Below, in pieces: positions 40,812-48,932 of a stretch of DNA of 64,000 nt. Positions within the stretch are counted from its first letter, which is position 1. Each line of letters begins with the position of its first letter. This DNA comes from Microbacterium sp. Gd 4-13 (GTDB lineage Bacteria > Actinomycetota > Actinomycetes > Actinomycetales > Microbacteriaceae), in assembly GCF_003095395.1 (NCBI RefSeq), contig NZ_QEIJ01000009.1:1-64000 (forward strand). Direction: 5' to 3'. The translations under genes were made by a program, and so were the position numbers. The notes beneath the pieces were generated by a model. That model searched no databases, was not told the origin of the DNA, and saw only the letters and a list, made by a program, of their open reading frames with translations.

Positions 40812-41195
40812 TTGGGTCAACCGGCAACCGAGCTCTCCGGAGTACAGGCGCAGCGCGTCAAGCTCGCGGCCGAGTTGCAGCGTGCGCAGCGTGGAGACAC
40901 GCTGTACGTATTGGACGAGCCAACGTCCGGGCTCCACTGCGCCGACACGGATCGTCTGGTCGCGCATCTGCAGACGCTCGTCGAGGCGGGCAATACTGTC
41001 GTCGCGGCAGAGCTCGATATGCGTGTCATCGCAGTGGCCGACCACGTGATCGATCTAGGGCCCGGTGCGGGCGACGCTGGCGGGACCGTGGTTGCAGCTG
41101 GCACGCCCGAGCACGTCGCGGACAATGGTGTCGGTGCTTCCGCGGGCTACCTCACCGCCGCACTGCACGCAGCCACCAACGTGACCCCATCGTGA
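40812..41195 (+). pseudogene. C-terminal fragment of a UvrA-like ABC ATPase
   Basis: The reading LGQPATELSGVQAQRVKLAA, TLYVLDEPTSGLH, then VIDLGPGAGDAGGTVVAAGTPEHVA is the end of the second ABC module of UvrA or its drug-resistance paralogs. The signature LSGGEAQR is changed to LSGVQAQR and the switch-region EHD is changed to ELD, so ATPase function would be lost even apart from the missing ~85% of the protein. It begins abruptly at the signature and has no proper start. Confidence 0.7.
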
Positions 41196-41211
41196 CGAGT
41201 GTGTCGTAGTC

Positions 41212-41280
41212 TCAGGCGGGGAGCTTAGAGGCCGGGACGTCCAACTTCTCGATCGTAGGTTCGCTGAACAGTTTGCCGGC
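41212..41280 (-). pseudogene. Duplicate 3' tail of the ABM monooxygenase gene
   Basis: The minus strand reads GKLFSEPTIEKLDVPASKLPA then stop, nearly identical to the end of the monooxygenase at 42594 (LDVLASKLPA). The match stops sharply at both sides. It suggests that the FAD oxidoreductase gene was inserted into, or duplicated next to, an ABM gene. Confidence 0.6.
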
Positions 41281-41319
41281 CAGAATCGCGGGTCACCCCC
41301 CGCGATTGGGAGACACGCC

Positions 41320-42450
41320 CTAGCTCTGGGCCTCGCCGAGGCGCGCTTCGGGCGTGAGCTCGGCGCGGAGACCGCCGCCGGTCGCAGCCCGGGCAAGAGC
41401 GCGACCCAGCGCAGGTGCCTGCTTGAACAAATTGTGACCGGCCACAAAAAGGATAGAGCCTGCCTCCCACACGGCCACGCCGTCCTCACTCCACGGGAGG
41501 TCGGTCACCCAGCAGTGAAGGAAGTCGCGCGGCTCTGGGTGGAGACCGGGCAGCGCCCGTGTCACGTATTCGCGTGCGCGTTCGTCCAGCGATCGAATCG
41601 CCGCCGGGTCGATGAAAGTTCCGTCGTCGCGGACGCCGACGGTGTCGCTGAGTCCGACCGAATAGTTGCTGTTGCCCGGTAGCGGCGTCGCGTAGACGCC
41701 GACTTCGCCGAAGACGCCGCTGCTGTCCTGCAGGCACGCGACTCGTGCCGGGGCGGCGGCTTTCACGTCGAAGGTCAGCCTGACGTGTGCGGCGAGACGA
41801 ACCGGCAGCGACAGGCCGACGCTGCGTGCCAGGCGGGCGGTTTCGCGGCCGGCGCACACGACCACCTTGGAGTAGACAGCCCGGTCGGTGACGCTGCGCA
41901 CCTCGACCGTCCCGTCGGCGCGGGGATCGATGGAGATGACCTCACCGGTGGTGACCGCATCTGCGAGGGCACCCGTGAGTGCCGTGATCGCGGCTCGGGT
42001 GCGGATCGCGCCGCCCGACTCGTCGAGCACCGCTGGCCCCGAGTACCCAGCGAGCAGCGGCATCCGCTGGGCGACCTCGGCCGCGTCGATCTCGTGCGCT
42101 TCCACGCCGCCGACCTGGTCGAGCACCCGCAGCCGCGCCAGGGCGCTGTCTCCGATCGCCAGGACACCGTCTGATGAGACCAGCTCGACGTCGAAGTGTT
42201 CGGCCCACTCATCCCATACGCCGCGGCTTTCGCGCGCGAAAGCGACGAGTCGCGGGTCGTCGTGGGCATGCCGGAAGATCCGCGCCTCGCCTGCGGACTG
42301 ACCCGTCCCGGGCAGACCAGCCTCATATAAGCGCACCGGCACGCCCTGCTCCCGCAGCGCGTACGCCGTCGACAGACCGACGATCCCGCCCCCGATCACT
42401 GCTACCTCGGGTGCACGCGTCGTGGCAACGCCGTCGTCAGTTCCTGTCAT
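41320..42450 (-). CDS. FAD-dependent oxidoreductase (DAO / sarcosine oxidase-like)
   Basis: This is a 376-residue flavoprotein. The N-terminal dinucleotide-binding motif is VAVIGGGIVGLSTAYALRE with an acidic E at the end of strand 2 (VRLYEAG). The DAO-type substrate domain contains SAGEARIFRHAH and, near the C-terminus, FVAGHNLFKQAPALGRAL, a second FAD contact typical of sarcosine oxidase/solA-like enzymes. These oxidise N-methyl amino acids, releasing formaldehyde and peroxide. This fits the formaldehyde dehydrogenase gene nearby (inference). Substrate unproven. Confidence 0.75.
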   Translation of the reverse strand: MTGTDDGVATTRAPEVAVIGGGIVGLSTAYALREQGVPVRLYEAGLPGTGQSAGEARIFRHAHDDPRLVAFARESRGVWDEWAEHFDVELVSSDGVLAIGDSALARLRVLDQVGGVEAHEIDAAEVAQRMPLLAGYSGPAVLDESGGAIRTRAAITALTGALADAVTTGEVISIDPRADGTVEVRSVTDRAVYSKVVVCAGRETARLARSVGLSLPVRLAAHVRLTFDVKAAAPARVACLQDSSGVFGEVGVYATPLPGNSNYSVGLSDTVGVRDDGTFIDPAAIRSLDERAREYVTRALPGLHPEPRDFLHCWVTDLPWSEDGVAVWEAGSILFVAGHNLFKQAPALGRALARAATGGGLRAELTPEARLGEAQS

Positions 42451-42593
42451 CGCGGTTCCCCGATCTGGTCGTGATTAGCGATAGGGCGCAAAAAAGAAGG
42501 GGCCGCTGCCACGACGTCAGCGGGCTGTGTAAGCCCGAAGTCATCGCGCGCAGCGACCCCTCCTTTCTGGGCCAGTACTCCCGGTCTGTGGTG

Positions 42594-42896
42594 TCAGGCG
42601 GGGAGCTTCGAGGCCAGGACGTCCAATTTCTCGATCGTCGGCTCGCTGAACAGTTTGCCCGTCTGCTCGCCGAGAGCGGTCGCAACCGCGCCGGACAGGT
42701 GCGCGTCGCGGCCGGCGTCATCGGGGAACACGTCGAAGATCCCGAATGAGGACGGGCCGAGACGGATCGCGAACCACACGACGGTGGCCGGTTCCTCCTC
42801 GACGAGCCCTCGCCCGATGCCGAGGAATTCCTGGACCTCGTCTTCCTTGCCGGGCAGGGCCTCCAGCCTGACAAGCAATCCCTTCGTCACGCTCAT
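42594..42896 (-). CDS. ABM-type putative quinol monooxygenase
   Basis: This 100-residue antibiotic biosynthesis monooxygenase (ABM) fold protein has the ferredoxin-like pattern: GLLVRLEALPGKEDEVQEFL, then VVWFAIRLGPSSFGIFDVFP (Phe/Asp-rich strand) and helix AVATALGEQTGKLF. Family members act as cofactor-free oxygenases on quinols. The start overlaps the stop of the DJ-1-like gene by four bases, so it is co-translated. Its 3' end is duplicated at 41212. Confidence 0.75.
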   Translation of the reverse strand: MSVTKGLLVRLEALPGKEDEVQEFLGIGRGLVEEEPATVVWFAIRLGPSSFGIFDVFPDDAGRDAHLSGAVATALGEQTGKLFSEPTIEKLDVLASKLPA

Positions 42897-43462
42897 GACG
42901 TCACCTCTTCCTGGGTCGAACTGCTCGCAAATTTCGCCACGACCGTATCGCAGAACGCAGGCAGGTCATCGGGCGAGCGGCTGGTGATCAGATTCCCGTC
43001 CACCACGACATCCTGGTCAACGACCTCCGCACCGGCGTTGCGCAGATCCGTGCGGATGCTCGGGAAGGACGTCAAGGTGCGACCTCCGACCACACCTGCC
43101 TCGATCAACGTCCACGGCCCGTGACAGATCGCCGCCACGGGCTTGCCGCTTTCGACGAACTCGCGGACGAAGGAGACCGCGTCGGGGTCAACCCGGAGTT
43201 GGTCGGGGTTCACCGTGCCGCCCGGGAGAAGCAGGGCGTCATAGTCGCCCACCGAGGCGTCCGCGACCAACCCGTCGACGGTGAACGTGCCTGCTGCATC
43301 CAGATCGTTCGCACGGGCCTGAATCTCACCGTCATGGATCGACAGAACCTCGGTCTGTGCACCAGCCTGCTCCAGCGCCTCGCGGGGCTTCTCGAGCTCG
43401 ACTCGCTCGACCCCGTCGGCGGCGAGGATGGCGACTCTCTTGCCCTGCAGCGTCTCGGCCAT
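42893..43462 (-). CDS. DJ-1/PfpI-family type 1 glutamine amidotransferase-like protein
   Basis: This 189-residue class I GATase-like protein has the nucleophile elbow AICHGPW (Cys ~115) and the preceding motif ALLLPGGTVNPDQLR. The layout is that of PfpI/YhbO proteins, which act as glyoxalase III-like or stress hydrolases for carbonyl damage. The ATG at 43462 gives MAETLQGKRVAILAADGVE, the standard N-terminus. It sits one base after the formaldehyde dehydrogenase stop and overlaps the ABM gene, so the three form one operon aimed at reactive carbonyls (inference). Confidence 0.8.
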   Translation of the reverse strand: MAETLQGKRVAILAADGVERVELEKPREALEQAGAQTEVLSIHDGEIQARANDLDAAGTFTVDGLVADASVGDYDALLLPGGTVNPDQLRVDPDAVSFVREFVESGKPVAAICHGPWTLIEAGVVGGRTLTSFPSIRTDLRNAGAEVVDQDVVVDGNLITSRSPDDLPAFCDTVVAKFASSSTQEEVTS

Positions 43463-43463
43463 A

Positions 43464-44630
43464 TCAGTTCGCCTTCTTCTCGCTAGACATCCCGGGCTTG
43501 ATGAGGACCTTGGTCCAACCCTTGGACCTGGCGTCGAAGTTCTTGTAGGCATCGGCGGCTTGGTCCAGCGAGATTTCGTGGGAGACGATCCAGGAAGGGT
43601 TCGCCTTGCCGGCCGCGATCAAGTCTCGCAGCCGGCGGTTGTACCGCTTGACCGGGGCCTGACCGCTCCCCATGGTCTGCCCCTTGAACCAATGCGTTCC
43701 GAAGTCGATGGCCGCTTTGCCCTGCTTGGCCAATTCGCCCTCGGCCCCCGGGTCCTGGGGAACGAACACGCCGACGGTGCCGATTCCTCCGGTGAAACGC
43801 ACCGAGTTGATGAGCATGTTCAAGGTGGCGGCGGTGTCCTCGTTGCCCTGCGGATCGTGGGCCTGGTAGCCCACGCATTCGCAACCACGGTCAGCTCCGA
43901 GCCCCATCGTCTCGTCCAGCACAGCCTGCACGGGGTCGACCTTGGAGTCGTCGATGGCAATCGCACCGATCTGCTCGGCCAGCGCGAGCCGGTCAGGGTG
44001 GCGATCGACCACCATCACCTTTGCTGCGCCCTTGATCATCGCGGACAGGGCGGCCATCAATCCGACCGGACCCGCCCCAGCGATCACAACGCTGTCGCCG
44101 GGGATCACGCCGGCCATCTCGGTGGCGTGGTAGCCGGTGGGGAAGATGTCAGAGAGCATGACGTAGTCGTTCTCCTTCTCCTCCGCATCCTCGCCCAGGC
44201 GCAGCGCGTTGTGGTCACCGAACGGCACGCGGAGAAGCTCCGCTTGGCCACCGCCATAGGGGCCCATGTCGGCGAACCCATAGGCCGCTCCGGCGAATGA
44301 TGGTTCGGGCTGGGTGGTGAGACAGTAGTTGGTCAGGCCGCGTTCGCAGTTCTTACAGAATCCGCACGAGATGTTGAACGGGAGCACAACCCGGTCTCCG
44401 ACCCTGACCTTCTCCACGCCACTACCGACCTCGATGACCTCCCCCATGTTCTCGTGACCGAACGTCCGGCCTACTTCGAAGGAAGTCCGCCCCTCGTACA
44501 TATGGAGGTCCGAGCCGCAGATGTTCGTCGTCGTCACCCTGACCAGGACATCGGTGGGGCGCTCGATCTTCGCGTCCGGGACCTCCTTCGTGCTGACCTG
44601 ACGGGGCCCCTCATACACCACTGCCTTCAT
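43464..44630 (-). CDS. Glutathione-independent formaldehyde dehydrogenase-like zinc dehydrogenase
   Basis: This 388-residue zinc medium-chain dehydrogenase has the FdhA subgroup hallmarks: NICGSDLHMYEGR, FGHENMGEV, the CGFCKNCERGLTNYC structural zinc lobe, GYGFADMGPYGGGQAE-like loop (here AAYGFADMGPYGGGQAE), GAGPVGLMAA, and the late insert CVGYQAHDPQGNEDTAAT. Enzymes of this group keep NAD tightly bound and oxidise formaldehyde or dismutate aldehydes. I chose the ATG giving MKAVVYEGPRQ because the upstream extension has no homology. It leads the operon with the DJ-1-like and ABM genes. Confidence 0.85.
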   Translation of the reverse strand: MKAVVYEGPRQVSTKEVPDAKIERPTDVLVRVTTTNICGSDLHMYEGRTSFEVGRTFGHENMGEVIEVGSGVEKVRVGDRVVLPFNISCGFCKNCERGLTNYCLTTQPEPSFAGAAYGFADMGPYGGGQAELLRVPFGDHNALRLGEDAEEKENDYVMLSDIFPTGYHATEMAGVIPGDSVVIAGAGPVGLMAALSAMIKGAAKVMVVDRHPDRLALAEQIGAIAIDDSKVDPVQAVLDETMGLGADRGCECVGYQAHDPQGNEDTAATLNMLINSVRFTGGIGTVGVFVPQDPGAEGELAKQGKAAIDFGTHWFKGQTMGSGQAPVKRYNRRLRDLIAAGKANPSWIVSHEISLDQAADAYKNFDARSKGWTKVLIKPGMSSEKKAN

Positions 44631-44967
44631 GTCCACTCCGATCCGATGTGTTGCTCGATGTCTTTCTGGCAAGGCCTCTCCGACGCCTGCCCCATCACTA
44701 GACAGCAAACCCCCCCAGGAACCACGTGACAAGGGGCTCGCCTTGAGTTGATGTGTAGCGATCGAGCCGGGATAATCCCCGGTTCCGCTGCTCGATCCCA
44801 GGGCATACGCTCTGCACACGCTTGCGGTGGTCGCGCCATTCGTCTCTGTGCTCGTTATCATCGTGACGTTGACAGCGCTTCTGATGATGAGCCGGTACCG
44901 CAAAGGGGTAAGCGTCACGACCGCGGTCGTCAGCGCTGCCCTGTGCCAACCAACGCGGCTGTGCGAA
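44631..44967. other. Intergenic region upstream of the formaldehyde dehydrogenase operon
   Basis: About 340 bases. The promoter of the leftward operon must lie near 44640-44700. On the plus strand a hydrophobic frame (LVIIVTLTALLMMSRYRKG) appears near 44842-44910 but has no good start and a long low-complexity tail. I do not call it a gene. Confidence 0.35.
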
Positions 44968-45072
44968 TCAGCGGCGAGTTGCGCGCCGCTTGCGCTGGCT
45001 GGGCAGGAAGCCGAGCGCCAGTGGAACAATGACTCCGAGGGCGCAGACGATGGCGATGATCGGGGTACTCAT
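44968..45072 (-). CDS. Possible small membrane protein, 34 aa
   Basis: The frame MSTPIIAIVCALGVIVPLAL continues GFLPSQRKRRATRR and stops. One membrane helix followed by a strongly basic tail is a typical small integral protein. Too short for homology; no strong ribosome site is visible (agctcgtcccatgg context). Tentative. Confidence 0.35.
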   Translation of the reverse strand: MSTPIIAIVCALGVIVPLALGFLPSQRKRRATRR

Positions 45073-45293
45073 ACGGCCGCTCGTCCCATGGATAGTGCGT
45101 CGTGGGTAGCGGAACGATGCGCCGACTTTTTCGGCGATCACGAGGCGCTCCGCCGTAGACGATCGTTTTCGGCCACGGCACCGTGGCCGTGGGGTTCCCA
45201 ACTTTTCTCGAGAGCGGCGAGGGGAAGCCCGCGATGTCGGACATATGAGGGATGGTGGTGACTATGAGCTGACCAGGATCGCGAGGGAACGCC

Positions 45294-46103
45294 ATGATCG
45301 GTAACGACGAGCCCGAAGAGCATTCGTCTTCCGATGGCGTTCCTACTCTCAGCGCGTGGGCAACGGATCAGGCCTGGCTGGCCGACGCGGACCGCGATCG
45401 CGCTGAGGAACGATTCGACCGGCTCGCGGGAGACCGCGACCTCGCAGCCGCACTTCAAGCCAGCGGATACCGTGGCCGCAACTACGAGCTGTTCGCTAAC
45501 GAGATCGCGAAGTACGGGTGGGCTGTCATCCGCGCGTGGATCTACAAGGGCCAGATCCGTGGCGAGGTGAAGCGGAAAGGTTTCGGCGCGCTGGAGCCGG
45601 AGCCTCGCCACGGGTCGATGATCGAAGACGCCGAGAGCCTGGCGGATGAAACGGTTGTCCTGGCACTCAGTGGGTTCCGAGACAAGGTGCTCGTTCCGGG
45701 CAAGTGGGATCCCTCCAAGGGGGCGTCCTTGCGCACGTTCTTTGTGGGCCAGTGCCTGTTGCAGTTCAGCAACGTCTACAAGCGTTGGCGTCGAGAAGAG
45801 CTGCGTTCTTACGCGGAGCCGCAGGCCCCGCCGCCCGCCGCGGCCTGGGCCGACGACTTCGAGGAGAGTCCGTCGACGCCGGCGGCTCCTGATGCGAGCG
45901 AGGCAGCGCACATCAAGGACGAGCTGCGTCGTGCATTCGGGAGTATCAAGGATGAGCGTGTCCGCTCTGCGTTCTACCTAAGCGTGACGCACGGGTTCAC
46001 GCACGCCGAGATCGGCGAGAAGCTCGGCATGACCGCGAAAGCGGTGGAGTCAGCGATCGCGCGAGCACGTCAGCAAGTACGAGAGAACCGGGAGTCCGCA
46101 TGA
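45294..46103 (+). CDS. Sigma-70-like (ECF-related) regulator, 269 aa
   Basis: The C-terminal ~60 residues form sigma region 4 (RRAFGSIKDERVRSAFYLSV, THAEIGEKLGMTAKAVESAI, ARARQQVREN). The middle part resembles a diverged region 2 (YELFANEIAKYGWAVIRAWI, SLRTFFVGQCLLQFSNVYKRW). The ~40-residue N-terminal extension and the 60-residue gap between regions are unlike ordinary ECF factors. It could act as a sigma factor or as a region-4-type DNA-binding protein. A tiny basic protein gene overlaps its stop, suggesting a coupled partner. Confidence 0.7.
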   Translation: MIGNDEPEEHSSSDGVPTLSAWATDQAWLADADRDRAEERFDRLAGDRDLAAALQASGYRGRNYELFANEIAKYGWAVIRAWIYKGQIRGEVKRKGFGALEPEPRHGSMIEDAESLADETVVLALSGFRDKVLVPGKWDPSKGASLRTFFVGQCLLQFSNVYKRWRREELRSYAEPQAPPPAAAWADDFEESPSTPAAPDASEAAHIKDELRRAFGSIKDERVRSAFYLSVTHGFTHAEIGEKLGMTAKAVESAIARARQQVRENRESA

Positions 46104-46264
46104 GCAGTGAATTTCGGGGCAAGATCGAGCGCTCGTCCTTCGGCACCCAGAGCGCGAAGGCAGCACGCCGAACCGTGCCCGCCAGCAAAGCTCAATCGCT
46201 CGTCTCACGATCCATGACGGGCAACGCTCAGCCAAAAAAGCTGAGGGGCCGCGAGGGGAAGTGA
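46100..46264 (+). CDS. Small basic protein, 54 aa, coupled to the sigma-like gene
   Basis: The ATG overlaps the stop of the sigma-like gene (ATGA) and GGGAG lies seven bases before it. The protein is MSSEFRGKIERSSFGTQSAK, continuing with several Arg/Lys/Ser-rich turns to GREGK. Composition is basic and low in hydrophobic residues, as in small nucleic-acid-binding proteins. Coupling plus ribosome site make it credible despite its size. It shares the Arg/Ser/Thr-rich style of the next small gene. Confidence 0.5.
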   Translation: MSSEFRGKIERSSFGTQSAKAARRTVPASKAQSLVSRSMTGNAQPKKLRGREGK

Positions 46265-46308
46265 CCACCGGCGGACATATACCGAAATGTCGGGATCACA
46301 ACTGAAAA

Positions 46309-46336
46309 GAGCCGCCCCGCGGTAACGGGACGGCTC
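46309..46336 (+). terminator. Near-perfect hairpin after the small basic gene
   Basis: The arms GAGCCGCCCCG / CGGGACGGCTC pair with one mismatch around a 6-base loop, 45 bases after the upstream stop. No T-run follows. Confidence 0.4.
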
Positions 46337-46452
46337 ACAAGCCCTGAGAAAGTCAGGCCTCATCCAGAGCACTGACTGTACCGGAGTTGGCAGCCGCAGA
46401 CTAGCGGCGCTCCGTCTCACGGCACCCGGCACCAATCAGTGAAGGAGTTCCC

Positions 46453-46659
46453 ATGGGAACCGTTCGTCGCTCCGCATCCACCGGTCGTTTCGTCTCCAAG
46501 GCCGCCGCGGCCCGCTGGCCCGGAAAGACCACCACCGAACGTGTCGGCTCCGGCACGGGCAACTCGACGACCGTGCACCGCTCCGCATCGACGGGCCGGT
46601 TCGTGACCGAATCGACCGCCAACCGCAACCCGAGCGGCACGATCAGCCAGCGCGTCTGA
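46453..46659 (+). CDS. Small protein with a duplicated RSASTGRFV motif, 68 aa
   Basis: This basic Ser/Thr/Arg-rich protein has an exact internal repeat: RSASTGRFV at residues 6-14 and again at 43-51, each preceded by VRR or VHR and followed by a short helical segment. The ATG follows GAAGGAG. Similar short proteins with 'RSxxTGRFVxxxxA..NP' occur widely in actinobacteria without assigned function. The repeat suggests it binds a two-fold or repeated partner, possibly DNA or ribosomes (speculative). A strong terminator follows. Confidence 0.6.
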   Translation: MGTVRRSASTGRFVSKAAAARWPGKTTTERVGSGTGNSTTVHRSASTGRFVTESTANRNPSGTISQRV

Positions 46660-46667
46660 TCGGACCG

Positions 46668-46699
46668 GAGGGCCTGCACGTGCATACGTGCAGGCCCTC
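46668..46699 (+). terminator. Strong hairpin terminator
   Basis: Perfect 14-base arms (GAGGGCCTGCACGT / ACGTGCAGGCCCTC) enclose a 4-base loop, eight bases after the stop of the small repeat protein. It also faces the end of the convergent FAD oxidoreductase gene. Confidence 0.75.
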
Positions 46700-46727
46700 G
46701 TCGTGTACGGCGAAAGGGTCGTAGCGG

Positions 46728-48113
46728 CTAGATCGCGGCCGTCAACGAGCGCGCGTCGCGCTCCCATGCCTGGGTAGCCATCTGCACGGCATCCCAGGGG
46801 GAGCCGAGCGGAGGCGTGTAGGAGAGGTCGAGGTCGCTCATCCCGGCGACGGTCATCCCGTGGTGGAGGGCGGTGGCGTAGGTGTCGACGCGCTTGGAGA
46901 TTTCGGCGCCGCGGGTGCCGACGAGCTGCGCACCCAGGAGGCGGCCGTCGCGGGCGTCTCCCGTGATGCGGATGCTGATGGGGGTGGCTCCGGGGTAGTA
47001 GCGCTTGTGGTCGTCCGCAATGGCGGTGTAGCTGTGCGGGGCGTAGTCCGCGGCGGCGGCTTCGTGATCGCGGAGGCCGGTGCGGGCGGCTACGACGTCG
47101 AAGACCTTGACGACCTGGGTGCCGAGGCTGCCGGCGAATCGGGCGTTGCCGCCGATGGCGTTCTCTCCGGCGACGCGGCCCTGCTTGTGTGAGGTGGTGC
47201 CGAGGGGCAGATAGGTGACGCCGAGGAGGCGGTGGTGGGTGACCACGCCGTCGCCTGCCGCCCAGACGTTCGGCAGGCCGGTGCGCATGTGCTCGTCGAC
47301 GACGACCGCACCGCCGGCCCCCGTGGTTGCCCCGGCCGCGGTGAGGAGGCTGGTGTTGGGGCGCACGCCGACGACGACGAGCACGAGGTCGGCGCTACGG
47401 GAGAAAGCGTCACCGTCGCGGATGCCGGTCACGGTGAGCCGTCCCGCGTCGCGGGTGACAGCTTCAATTCGCGTTCCGGTGAGCACGTCGACGCCGTGGC
47501 GGGTGAGTTCGTCGCGGACGAGGGAGCCGAGTTCGGGGTCGAGGGTGGAGAGCACTTCGGGGCCGCGTTGGAGTTGGGTGACGTGCAGGCCCCGGACGGT
47601 GAGGGCTTCGGCCATTTCGAGGCCGACGTAGCCGGCGCCGACGATGATCGCGGTTTCAGGCTGATGCTCGTCGAGGTAGCGCTCCAGCGCGAAGGTGTCG
47701 CCCATCGAGTGCAGCAGGTGCACTCCGTCGTCGGGGCCGAGTTGATCGAGGCCGGTGATGCCGGCGGTGGAGGGGGGTGCTCCGGTGCCGACCATCAGCG
47801 CGTCATACGGGATTTCCGATTCGGTGCCGGCCGCGTCACGCACGGTGAGGCGGCGGCCGCCGACGTCGATGCTCGTGGCGAGGGTGTCGAGGCGGAGGTT
47901 CATGCCGGTGGCTTCGAGGTCGGCGTGCGTGCGGTGGGCGAGGGATTGCCAAGGCTGCACGTCGCGGGAGAAGTAATACGGGATGCCGCAGATGGAGAAG
48001 TTCGGATAGGAGTCGGCCACGACGACAGTGACGTCGACGGTGGGGTCGAGTTCGCGGGCGCGGAGGGCGGTGGAGATTCCGGCGTCGCTTCCGCCGATGG
48101 CCACGAGATGCAT
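46728..48113 (-). CDS. FAD/NAD(P)-dependent oxidoreductase of the arsenic cluster (CoA-disulfide reductase-like)
   Basis: This 461-residue pyridine nucleotide-disulfide oxidoreductase has an N-terminal FAD site (LVAIGGSDAGISTALRARE), the single-cysteine active-site motif NFSICGIPYYFS (Cys ~43, as in CoA-disulfide reductase and NADH oxidase), a second nucleotide site (TAIIVGAGYVGLEMAEALT) and the FAD-contact motif VWAAGDGV. It ends with a dimerisation domain. Related flavoproteins are commonly found in actinobacterial ars operons beside an aquaporin and ArsR. Its reaction there is not settled; thiol-disulfide recycling for arsenate reduction is a reasonable guess. The aquaporin gene ends 11 bases before its start. 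Confidence 0.8.
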   Translation of the reverse strand: MHLVAIGGSDAGISTALRARELDPTVDVTVVVADSYPNFSICGIPYYFSRDVQPWQSLAHRTHADLEATGMNLRLDTLATSIDVGGRRLTVRDAAGTESEIPYDALMVGTGAPPSTAGITGLDQLGPDDGVHLLHSMGDTFALERYLDEHQPETAIIVGAGYVGLEMAEALTVRGLHVTQLQRGPEVLSTLDPELGSLVRDELTRHGVDVLTGTRIEAVTRDAGRLTVTGIRDGDAFSRSADLVLVVVGVRPNTSLLTAAGATTGAGGAVVVDEHMRTGLPNVWAAGDGVVTHHRLLGVTYLPLGTTSHKQGRVAGENAIGGNARFAGSLGTQVVKVFDVVAARTGLRDHEAAAADYAPHSYTAIADDHKRYYPGATPISIRITGDARDGRLLGAQLVGTRGAEISKRVDTYATALHHGMTVAGMSDLDLSYTPPLGSPWDAVQMATQAWERDARSLTAAI

Positions 48114-48124
48114 GGGGTTGCCTT

Positions 48125-48883
48125 TCAGGGCTGGTGTTCGGGTTGCGTGGGGACCACGACGTCTCCCGCGGTGCGGGCGGCGGTCGGGTAGAAGATCAGC
48201 AGCAGTGCGAGCCCGAGGGTGGCGCCGACGAGCTGGGCGAGGATGAACGGTAGGACGGCTGCGGGGGCGATGCCGGCGAAGGTGTCGGTGAACATGCGGG
48301 CGATGGTCACGGCGGGGTTGGCGAACGATGTGGAGCTGGTGAACCAGTACGCCGCGCCGATGTACGCGCCGACCGCGGCCGCGGTGACCCGCCCGTTTCC
48401 GGTGCGCGCGAGCGCGAAGATCAGCAGCACGAGCCCCGCGGTGGCCACGACCTCCCCGACCAGATGCCCGCTGGTCGCGCGCTGATTATCGGAGAACGCG
48501 GGCGCAGTGTCGAACATGACGCCGGCCAGGAGCGTTCCGGCGATACCGCCGAGGATTTGCGCGGCCAAGTAGGGACTGAGGTCGCGCAACGGGAGCCCAG
48601 TACCGGCGCGACGGCTGAGCAGCCAATCCGCGATCGACACGACCGGGTTGAAGTGCGCCCCGGACACGGGGCCAAGCATCAGGATCAGCACGGCCAGGCC
48701 AAGCGCGGTGGTCAAGCTGTTCTCGAGAAGCTGCAACCCGACGTCGCCCGGCGACAGGCGCTGCGCCGCGATCCCCGACCCGACCACGACGGTGACGAGG
48801 AGTCCCGTGCCGACGAACTCGGCGGCAGCCCGCCGTGCAAGGTGGGGCCGGTCGGGGGGTGAGGAGGCGGGGGAAGGTTTCAT
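48125..48883 (-). CDS. MIP-family channel (AqpS-like, arsenite efflux)
   Basis: This 252-residue aquaglyceroporin-like channel has six hydrophobic helices and the two half-helix motifs GAHFNPVVS (NPV variant) and FANPAVT (NPA). Position between ArsR and an ars-type flavoprotein indicates the AqpS role, releasing arsenite formed by ArsC down its gradient. The ATG at 48883 gives MKPSPASSPP, just inside the divergent ArsR operator. An alternative longer frame lacks channel features. Confidence 0.82.
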   Translation of the reverse strand: MKPSPASSPPDRPHLARRAAAEFVGTGLLVTVVVGSGIAAQRLSPGDVGLQLLENSLTTALGLAVLILMLGPVSGAHFNPVVSIADWLLSRRAGTGLPLRDLSPYLAAQILGGIAGTLLAGVMFDTAPAFSDNQRATSGHLVGEVVATAGLVLLIFALARTGNGRVTAAAVGAYIGAAYWFTSSTSFANPAVTIARMFTDTFAGIAPAAVLPFILAQLVGATLGLALLLIFYPTAARTAGDVVVPTQPEHQP

Positions 48884-48892
48884 GTCGGCTTC

Positions 48893-48925
48893 ATCTTGAC
48901 CCGCGGTAGGTAGTTCAGTCAAGAT
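48893..48925. promoter_or_regulatory. Candidate ArsR operator in the divergent promoter
   Basis: A perfect inverted repeat ATCTTGAC / GTCAAGAT with a 17-base gap fills the 49 bases between the divergent channel and regulator genes. Imperfect dyads with such half-sites are typical ArsR targets. One repressor dimer here could control both directions. Confidence 0.6.
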
Positions 48926-48932
48926 TGAAACA

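Noticed and set aside
44827..45261. A plus-strand hydrophobic frame upstream of the sigma-like gene
   Set aside because: Only its first ~28 codons look like a membrane helix. There is no convincing start, and the remaining ~110 codons are low complexity.
47232..48191. A 319-codon plus-strand frame opposite the arsenic-cluster flavoprotein
   Set aside because: It is antisense to a conserved oxidoreductase and has no recognisable fold or start signal.
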